Below are positions 40,453 through 51,500 of a stretch of DNA of 64,000 nucleotides, piece after piece; positions within the stretch are counted from its first letter, which is position 1, and each line of letters opens with the position of its first letter. This DNA comes from Paralichthys olivaceus (taxonomy: Eukaryota > Chordata > Actinopteri > Pleuronectiformes > Paralichthyidae). The notes under the pieces are model-generated. The model saw only the letters and a list, made by a program, of their open reading frames with translations. It was not told where the DNA came from and did no database searches. Made by a program: the position numbers and the translations under genes. The stretch covers positions 6,290,861-6,354,860 of the forward strand of contig NC_091097.1 in NCBI RefSeq assembly GCF_024713975.1, in the 5' to 3' direction.

Positions 40453-43400
40453 CAGCGTGCTTTTCTACAATTATCTGTCTTTTGCAAGCTACAGTCTGGT
40501 CAATCACATTGTGTGCTTCATGTTACGCAGACAAATCAATATTCCCAAAGATCAATGACAACCTTCATTTCCCTTTTTGTAAGGTGCCAATCGAAATCCA
40601 ATTATAAAGAAGGGATTGCAAAAATTATTGTATAACTGAACAATACAAAAAACAAAGGTAGCATATGTTTAAAGATTGGGTTTCAAGTAAATAAAATGGC
40701 ATATCGTTGGCTGTGGGATAATTGATGGCCCTCTCCCACATGGCAGCATGATAAACCTGACCAGACATTTATCTGTGACCCCACCACCATGATACCACTG
40801 TGAGTCAAGTCAAGCTGTTTCAACAAGACAGGAACTAAAACTGGTACCGCTAAAAAGACGGCAGGGCGGTGGCGGTACGAGGATGACTGTGGTTTTTAGA
40901 GTTGGAGGGTTGACAGATGCCCTCCACTTCCATTAGCTCCAGAGGCCAAGGTCACAGGCAGCGTCAAGCCAATGAGTGCCGCTCAATAGCCTCATGGCTG
41001 CCGCCCTTATTCACTCTCTTTCATAATTTCATCTCACCAGACAGCTTCACCGACAGTCTGTGATCCATAACACCAACGCAATCTCCATATGCATCCTCAC
41101 ACATTCCGCCGAGCCTCCGCCTTCACTGTGCTGCCTAGTTACTTATACTGACATTACATACATCAGATATAATAAGAAATCTGTGATTTCTCCTTTGATA
41201 CCGTTTCCGAGAAAAAGTGTTTTTATTCCTGGTTTGTTTGAAGATTAAAAGAAGTAGATCTGTGCACGTACATGGACAAGAAAATACAATCAGCCCGATA
41301 AAAACCCATTTCCACTTACTTCACTTATATATTTAAGTGTCACTGTGGGGAGTATTTGCACAGTTTGACCCTGAGAGGTGTCAATCTCAGTTTAAGACAA
41401 GCACCCACAGGATATCAAAATAGTCTTTCAGCTAACTGAGGTCCAATATGTAATTTACACATATGTGATGTGGAAACTTGAATCTTCTGGTGCAAGTACA
41501 CTGAGAATGAACTTTACAGGGAAGTAGGAGATATCTTGGGTGCAGTAGATGGTTTGGAAATGAAGAGTAAGAAGGCATAGATATATTTTCAAGAATTTTG
41601 AATGAGTTGTTTGCACTTTTTCTGTAAATAAATGATATTAGACAGAAATCACTTAATCAAAGCAGAGTATATTTTACAACTGAGTACAACTGAGCATAAA
41701 GGTGAGCCCAAGCGGCCTGGGTTCAAATCTATGTCGTCCCCTCTCTTCTCAGTCTTTCCTCTCTCACTCATCTGTTTCTGCAATGCAGAAACCGAAAACT
41801 CGATTTATACTCACTCACACATGTATCCATAAACCATCAAAATCAATTGAAATAAAGTATTATATCTAGCTTCGTGCTGTTCACCCATCTACACCAAGCA
41901 AATTCTAGACACATGAGAATAATGGCACTCAATAAAGCGGCAGTAAATGGTAAAGGCCCAACAGTCCCCTCATGTTCATCTGTCTCGCAGCTTTCCGAAA
42001 GGGCGAAAAAGTTCCTGGGTTTACACCACATCCAATCATCAAGTTTCATGATAATCCGTCAAATAGATTTGACGTAGTCTTGCCTGCTGTGATAACTCCA
42101 CTGTACCTTCCAGCAGAGACAAACATTCACTTCTTATCTGAATCTGTACACAACATCACAAAAGTCAAGACAACAAGTTATGTGAAGTGTTCTGCCAGGC
42201 TTTTTCAGGGGGCCTTCTGTTACTCTTGTCACTTTCTCCAAGGCAACAGAAGCCATGTTGCCTCCACATTGTGCGCTGAGTCACGGCCGCCTGTCGATAC
42301 CGTTCTCCCTGTTGGTGTGAAGAAGTGAGATCTCACCAAAACCACCAACACCATGGCAGCGGTCACATAAGGTATCAGTGCTGTGTTGATAACAGGAAAA
42401 TATAGGAGCCTAAGACACATTTTTGCGAGTAGACATGATTCAGAGAATTCATTTCTCCCAAAAATTGTATATATCTATTGATACATTTAATTTTTAATTT
42501 CAATGGATTTGGGTGCAGAGCTGAATCAAATAAAACATGTGCAAAATATTTATGTAGCACTTTTCCAGTGTTATCGACCACTCAAAGGGTTTTACAGAAC
42601 AAGTCACAAAGACATTCATACAATGCTTTTTCTATTATATCCTGTTCATACACTGTCAATACTTGACCAAGGACACTTTGGAGTGCAGATTGAAGGAGTT
42701 TACCCACTCTTCCTCCTCAGCCACAGCTGCTTTCAAGAGAAAACATGTTGACAATATCCAAAATCCTGTCTAGACATATTAGGGGTTTGTATGATGATGG
42801 TCTTTGTGTTCTGTCTATTTAAATAAACCTGCAGGCAGACCTCATAGGGGAGATGTGATAATAATATTCACAGGGTGCAGTTACTTTGTGCCTTACACAG
42901 ACAAGAATCTGGAAAAATCCCAGGATAACATGTATTAAATATTAAACAATAAAAGCACATTTGGGAGTTAATGCTCATGTATAACATGCAGAATTGAATG
43001 GCCTATGAATGTTGATTTTTCTTGAAGCAGTAAACACAAGGTTCTGCACCACAGCATTCTGACAACCTTTATCTCAACCTTTTTCTTGCAAAATACTCTG
43101 GGAGTTTTTTGAGATATCCTGCGAAATATTTATTTCAACCAGAAACACCTCCAGATAAGAGTTACTTTGCAGATTTAGACTTAATATTCATTTTTACATT
43201 TCATGGAACGTATATAGTAAAATCTCCAAAATGTCAACTTTATAGGAACTCAGAAAAGCTACTGACATTTCACATCATCAACAGTCTTTTGAGAGAATTT
43301 TCCCATCATGCAGACGAGCGTGTAATTCTTCAACTGATGTGAGAGCCAAGAAAAACGAATGACTTCTATTTATCTTTTCATTATCTCCAATGTTCTAAGT

Positions 43401-45448
43401 CTGGAGCTTCATCATTTTTCACAGTGCTTTTAATTTTAATATCTGAGTACATTTTACTATTGATGCTCATAAACTTCTCCTCCAGTCACATTAATATGTT
43501 AATATATTAACATGTTCTTCTTCCCCTGTTATGTGCGAGATGACGGCGAGCCAAACAGTGGTGTGATGACAGGTGGCTGATGAGCACGTTCTGCCGTCGT
43601 GGAGGTCGCACCTCAGGTGAGAGCTCACCTTGTGATTGCAAGTGTCTCTGAGCAGCTTCACTGAGACATGGCAAATATCATTTATAGACGTCTTTGTCTG
43701 AAATCTCTGTGTGTGTGTGTGTATGTAGGGACAATAACTGGATGTGTCAATGACAAGCTCAATAATAACGAACACCCTGAACATATCAGACAGGTTGACA
43801 GCAGTGGGAACATTGTATGACACCAAGCAGACACAAAGCTGTTGGAGACCATGACTTGATACCACGTCGGCCTGTTAGAGAGGCTATAAACTGTATTATC
43901 TTGATACATATGAAAATAAAAGTGGCTGAGAACGTTTATCTGAACATCGCCAAGAGCAATTATCTGACATCATAACTATGATGGTCATTAATATTATTTC
44001 TCTGAATGAGGGAAACTTTTCTGGTCAATTTTCTATTAAATATCAAGGAGTGATCTTGTGGAATGAAAACTTACATTTATTGGATTCCTCTGTGTCATGG
44101 GGTTCTGCTGTTTAAAATTCAATTTGCAATGAAAATGAGCTCTTTTAGATTATTTCATTTATCTGTAGTTATAGCATATATTCTTCCCTGATTTTACATG
44201 TTTTGTATTACACTTTTTGGGATATGGTCATAACTGGTTTGTAATATATGCCAAATGTTTTATAACAATTCATTTATGTATTAATGTTGTGTGAAGTTTT
44301 TTAAAACTGCACTAAAACTGAACAGAGAACAAGTGGAATGATCTCATCTCATGGGAAAAATGTCTTGCAAGTTTAATCTGGCATCAATTTCCTTTTTTTC
44401 ACCGTGCACTCCATCCTTCACGGTCATTCCAGAGCAGGGACATCCATTTTTATCAACCTATTTATCTTTTGTTTTTTAAGTGCCCTTGTCCTAGTTTATG
44501 TTTTTATTTTGGTTTTTATCGTTTTATTTTTTTCTACCTACAGTATCTTATTCTATTGTATTTTTATTGTATCCAAATACCGAACTGCTATGATGACCTA
44601 ATTTCCCTTTGGGGATGAATAAAGTAAGCTATCTATCTATCTATCTATCTATTTATCTTTAACATTTAATCAAGCAAAGAAAAAACTGGATATCAGTCCT
44701 TTTTTATTACTTGCAAGGAGTGTTCATTTCGTTTTCAAAGATGTCAGGTTTAATTGCATTTTTAAATAAAAAAGGTCGAATCAAGAATTACAGACTGATG
44801 TGATAATGGACTCTTCTTACCTGTGTGACGTGAGTGACCTTCTCAGTGACGTTCTGGGTGCGGTCTTTTATCTTGCTTGGTGCGATGATTTCGATCTCCG
44901 TTGGCGAAGGAGGTCTCATCCGATCTGAGCCGAAGGTGAGGGTAACCTGAGGGATGCGGCCGATGGTCCGGTGTCTTATCAAATCCGAGTCTGACGTGGA
45001 GTTCAGAGTGCTGGGCTTCAAATCTGCAGCAAAAAACAGCAGCGTCAGCGACTAAAACATGGTCGTGGGATGTGAAAAATAGAAACAAGGACATAAGAAA
45101 CACAAATATACGAATATTTATTTGAATCTTTGCATCATATAGTGTCTAGGATTGAAAAAAAAAGAATTTAATTGTAAAACATGTTTTTAATGTTTTACTT
45201 CCTGAGTAAAGGTATGGACAGACTGTATTTCCCCTCCGCCTCACGCCTCACAGAGAGAGGTTGAAATCATGCACAGTACAAATATGGTGAAAATGTCTCA
45301 GTCAGGGTGAGGGTGTAGAGCGTGATTGGATTTCTGTATCCTGCATTAAAAATATAGTTTCTTGTAAAATATTTCCCCTGAGAGAAGAAGGGCACAGATG
45401 TGCAGTGATGTACAATTTGAACACAAATAGAATAATAACGAAAACCTA

Positions 45449-45531
<83 letters not shown>

Positions 45532-48500
45532 AGGATGTCCCTGCTGGAACAACCATCACATGCTCAGAGTGATGCTCTGTGTGTTTTGAATGAAAAGTAA
45601 AGATCTGGGATTGACTCATTAACCACAGACCATCTGTAACAATCGCAATCGAACATATTTTTGCTGAATGTTCTCTGAGGCGTCCTAATACAGAAAAACA
45701 ATTGACTCGAGTAGAAAATATAATTTGTGACCCCTACATTAAATCCTGGAAAATCTCCTGGTAAAAATATTTTGCTTTTTGAAAAATTTAGTTTTACACA
45801 AAACACAAATGAACCGAGATACAGTGATTTCAAAGTGTGATGTATATGTTTCATTTTTCTTTGTACAGAAGTGAAGACATTTTCCCCTAATTCTCACTGG
45901 TTCCTGCATCACTGTATGTTGACACGTTTATTTTGAACAGCAAGCAAACATTCAGTCTAAATAAAGTGAACTATGTTCCCTAATAGGCCGATATGCAATA
46001 CTACATGATTTATAAAATGTCATTTAAGTCATTAATTTATTATAGAATGGCAAAAATACATATATTTGATCAATTCTTGTTAAATCACATTATAGTGAGA
46101 AGATCTCATACAGAGATCAAGGATCCCAGCCCTCATGTTATATCACAGCTTGGGATATGTTTTAAAAAATCATTAATACCAAGATAACAGAATCATGACA
46201 TTAATTTTTCTATATCACTTATTAAGATTTGTTTATTTTATTCATTACAATCCTTTTTTTAGAAATAAAGATGTAGATGAAAAATGATGTAACCAAACCT
46301 AAAACATGAGGAGAATGTTTTGTGTCCCGTAATTTAGAATTGTTGTGTTATATTCCAGTCAGCTTAATGAAATAAAACATTACAACACATCATATTTCAC
46401 TAATATAAAAAGATGTGCATCGTAAATATATTTTAGTTTCTTGGAGAAACTAATGCATAAATAATAACCTAATACTACAACAATTTTTTTAACCCAAAAT
46501 TCCCTCTGAGACACTCAGATACTCACTGCTGTTAGTTTGAGGGTCTCCGGGTCGACTGCTCCACTCTGCCCTCATGCCATCGATGTTGTCCAATGATGAG
46601 GCACGTCGGAGGCTGCGGACACTGTCCCGGGAGCAGCTCCGAGGTACATTCCCCCGGGGGAAGGCAATGTCGGGGTCCAGGCGGTCCGTCAGCAGGGAGC
46701 AGTGCTTGGTGGAGGACTGGGCTGCAGGAGAGGGAGGATCCAGGTCCTGTTCTATCAGAGCTTCTGTCTCTGACTGCATGCAGCTCTCCTTGGACGGGAT
46801 CCGAAACTCTTTCAAAGGAACCTCTTCGCTGTCCGACTGTTGAGCAGAGGAGCAAAAGTACACAAAACATGCAATCAAATCTTTTTAGTAATTGAATTCA
46901 TTTTAAACAGTATATGTGGTGGCCTTTAGATGCAAAACACAACATTTCAGAAAATAAATGCGCAAAACGTGTCCAGAATGCAAATGAGCATTTAAAGCAA
47001 CAGGACATTTTTTAAATGTCACAGTATTTCCTTTTTTGTTGATTCATACTTACATTCTTATCTACATGAAATACATGACAGACTGCAGCAGAAAGGAACG
47101 TCTTATCCCTGCCACAGAAGTTCAATATGTTCATTGGCCCAATACAGTTCTGGTGTCAGGGTTGAATACTTATTTTTTTGGCAAAAAAAAATAATTTAAA
47201 TGCAGAATGTTATATGTAGTTCTATTTTTCTCATGTCAGCAAAGTTTAAGGCAAACATACACACTACAATACTGCAACATGTGATCATCATGTTTATTTC
47301 AACATGTATGTTTGTATGTATGTGTATTGTGTACACCACCTCACCTGCAGGTAGTCCACTACGACCCCTTCGAACTGATCTTTGGAAAGTGATGCTTGTC
47401 TCATGGAACGCAGCACTGGCAGCCTCATCTTCAGCCTGCGATTCTGACCTGAGGGGCAAACTCTGTGTTTTATTATGTTGATTATTATTATTTTCTTTGA
47501 TTTGTCCATGTGTCTGTAAAATGCTAACTTGACATTTGTCAGTAAGTGTCAATTATTGTCCATGACCGGAAACTAAAACCATGCTTGAGTTAATAACTAG
47601 AAAGATCAGCACACATCACGATGATGACATGTGACACAGATCGATTAATGTAAATCACTGAGGCACAATAAAGGAAGTGTTAATGTTTACAGTAAATCCA
47701 TCCTTGGGTTACTCTCTGCCTGAGGCCAGATTTTTTGAGTGTGGGATCAATCAGCTCCTGGAAGTCGAGGATGAACATGATGACGAGGCCTTCCTCATTT
47801 TTCACAGGGACAATGTCCACCCGGCAGGGTCTGCAGGTCCCTATGAGGACAGAAAGAGAAGCATTAGTAAGTCAGCAGGGGGGACCCAGAGTTAATCGAA
47901 GAACTGCTTGATCTGCAGTCAAATGCTCCACTGCTGAGCTACCCCCCCAAAGCTTGAGCATCATCGCATTCTTTTTTAGGTCATGATTGCAGGATAACAC
48001 AACAGGAGGGAGAGTGAGATAGTGACAGAGAGAATCAAAGAGTACAAAGGCGGGAACCTGACAGCTAAAACCTGCTAAATGAGTGACACTTCTATCAGGT
48101 TTAACTTCAGGCTGTAATCAGTGTGGTCTAAAAATAGAACAGGGTATAGAGCAGATCAGACAAGCACATAGATGCACACTCATAGAGGAGCATACATCTA
48201 CACATACTGAGGCCTGCGTTCAGTGCTGTTCACATCTCCACTTTACAAATATAAAAATCAGCCAGTGAGAGACTCCTTCTTGAATCGTTGTTTCAACTGG
48301 TTCACACATGCTTCAGATCCGGAGCGCAGTAGGAAGCAGGAGCCAATACAAATAGATGTTTGATGGATTTGAGACGGCATGCTGATCGCATTTCCATGAC
48401 AACAGCTCTCCACACTGCCATCCTCAAGCCCAAGTGGCCGAAGTAACAAAAGACGTGTATATGTATGTGGACAATAAAGGTGTCTGCGTGACTGTGATCG

Positions 48501-51500
48501 TCCTGAGCCTGGTGAGTTTGCGTCCCTCCATCAATGTGGGATTAACAGGTGAAACACAGACCTCCACTTAAATAAGACTGCAACTGGCTGGATTATTTAT
48601 ATTAAAGACACTTTATACTACGTTGAATGATTGTTATCTGAATAAATCTTCTGATCTAGTTATAATTATCAGTAACTTGTTTTTATCATATGATGGACTT
48701 TTGGAAACAATACTCATCTAAATTTAGACAGTGTCAGAGGTTGAAATAAAAAATAATGAAAAAGAAAATGAAAACTGAACTGAAGTCATAACCCCACCCT
48801 TATCTCAATGTGCATTAAATTTCTGACTATAATTCCGTTTCTTATTATAAAAACATATGATTTAGATTTTATATAAAATTACCTGACCTTGCTCCAGCTC
48901 CCCACAACCCTCAAAATGAGCAGAGATAAGAGATGGATGGATAAAATCCCTCAATAAGACTGTTTGGATATGAATTTACACAGATATTTTAATTTCCTTT
49001 GTGCAGGTTCAACTAGTAAATCATTTCAACTCATGTCGTGTGAAGTTGTGCCACAGACCAGTTACTTGGTGTGCTGAATAAGAATTTAGATGAGTAACTA
49101 AATATTCTTTAATTTAAAACCAGGAAAACTTCGTAGAAACAGTGTATGTCAGGCTAAGATATATTAAAAGGGAACTTTGCAGATTTTCAACTGGCTTTGT
49201 ATTGTTACAATACCAATAGTATACAAATTGAACAATGTTCAATTTCTGTCCATGTTGCCTAGTCTAATTTTGCAGGCCCCCCGGATGTGTCCTAGAACTA
49301 CTACAACATGTACTTCCTTTATCTTTTATCAGTCAGATCTGGGGCCTTCAACATGAATCCTACAGATAGGGGAAGGTGTATGAGCAAGAATACACTGTGG
49401 AGGAATTGTAATGTTACGTGAAAGCTTAGGGCCAAAGCAAACGACCGAACATCTGAGCATGAAGTTCAAACGCCACAGTGCTTTGTTACAGATGATCAAA
49501 TATACACATTTATATAGTCCCAATTAAGAGCTAGCTTAGCACATGCACTGCGGTGTATACTCTGCAGTGCGCTTTGGTGTAGTAGCAGAAGTGAACGAAA
49601 GTACAAATCCTCTACTGCATATACCATTAAATGCTTTAGTGCCAGTATATACAAACAGCTTGTAAATAGCTCCAGTATGTTTGTGCATACCTGTGCTGTT
49701 GGTTTTTAATCCGTGCTAAGTTAAATTTCGCTGCCACTTCTGTTCATAGTCCTCCGGTTTGAAATAGAGACGACAAACTCGTGGTTTTTAACACTTTACA
49801 TCGCAATGTTCTCTCCGTATGTGGAGTTATTAGCTGCCATTAGCTGCTGCCTATCAGCACACTTAACTTACACTGGAAGAAGTACACCGAAAGCATTGTG
49901 ACTAAACAAAGCAGATGTTGGTTTAAACCTCAGATCTGCCACAGTGATTTGTTCACCTGTGGCTCAGGTAAGGCATCCAATAGGAGAAAGGCCTTGGGGC
50001 CCACTGCATTCTGGGTGTTGAAGTATTTGTATCGTTTGGGGGGAAAGGGAATAACATAGTCCCTTTTCTCTGTTTTCCCCTGTCATGTTGTATGTATTTG
50101 CTAAACCTTAGATTTTAGCAAAGAGAACGGGCTGAGGGTTTGTCCTGTCAGGGTTCTTGTCTGAAGATGGAGGGCAAACTAGTAAGCAAGCAGAAAATCC
50201 TTTGTGATGTTCGGATCAGATTTTAACGTCTTTATCAGCCTCCTCCTCACATTTCACCTTTCCTCTCCTTACCTTCCTTAGCGTAGTACAGGATCTCCAC
50301 CTTGTGCTCCTCAGAGCCGAGCAGCGCCTGTGCCAGCTGGGCCAGGGCGCTCTTCATGGTGCCGGGCCCCACCAGGAACTGACAGGTACAGGGCTGCTGC
50401 ATGATTTCCGCCCTGGTGAAGCCAAACATCTGGCAGAAGCCTTCATTGCAGTAGATGATGCCACAGTTCTTCATCTGAGCATTGGCGATCAGAAACTTGC
50501 GATCTGAAGAGTGCCACAAGCTCAGTGTCAAAAATGTTGAATCACACATTTAAATAATGGGAGAAATCAAAGTTAAAATATGTACAATTGCTGTAAGATT
50601 TTAAATTAAACTGTTATGTTAAAACTATTTTCTGATTTCGATGTTTACAAAAGAAAAATATATTTAGGTTTTTTTCAGAAAACAATAAACTATTTTTTAA
50701 ATTAAGGCTTGAGAAACATTTGATATTGGTGATGATTAATATATATTTTTGTGATATTGACACATAATACAAACATTTGAGGAGAGTTTTAATTTCAGTA
50801 TTTCAGTGGAGCCATTTGTTGTTTAGTGATGCACATACATCAGTATCAGTAATACTGATACTAAATATTGAACTGTATAAAAGTAGGAATAGGAGGATTC
50901 AAGTTTTGCGACTGCTTTACCAAACCGTGCACATAGATGGATACATTACAAATAAAACGGATTAATGAAATTAATTTATCAATTTATACAAAGGATACAG
51001 GGGTGCATTGTATTGTATATAGATTTCTGATAGTTGATTTCAGTAATAAAAAAGGCATAGGAGGGGTAAACACATTTAGCTTAACTAGACTTGCTGTGGC
51101 ACTCAAACCCACTTTTTATATTTATTTTTATTTTTGTTGTTTTTTGATCAGTGAATGTATTCACTGCTCTTTGGGTTAACTGGGTTGAACAGGTTCCTAA
51201 TCAAAGTGATCACATAAACAACACACTGAATCGAGGAAATATAGAGCGTGTTTAAAATGGTCTGCAGGGCTCCGGTTCTGATGACGTCCACGGAACAACT
51301 CTTCCTGCTCTGCTCTGACAATCAGCTTAAATGGAACTAATGAAGTCCACCTTTCCATGTTGCTAATGCTATTAGTGTCACAATTTCTCCCAGTGGACAG
51401 TGGAGGAGCAGGTGGGCACTTTAATAAAAGAGCCTGTTACCATAGTTGCCCGTATCCAAAGTTAAAAGGAAATTGTTATAACTCACTTACATCTGCCCCA

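Noticed and set aside
40226..40607. Long open frames with runs of Cys-Val or Thr-His around 40.2-40.6 kb and 45.3-45.5 kb
   Set aside because: They are translations of pure AC microsatellites, not proteins.
49160..50050. Block in a kcnh6 intron with several TTAGC words and repeat-like wording, considered as an alternative promoter or transposon
   Set aside because: No exon with a usable donor, no terminal inverted repeats and no second copy in the window, so I could not support either reading.
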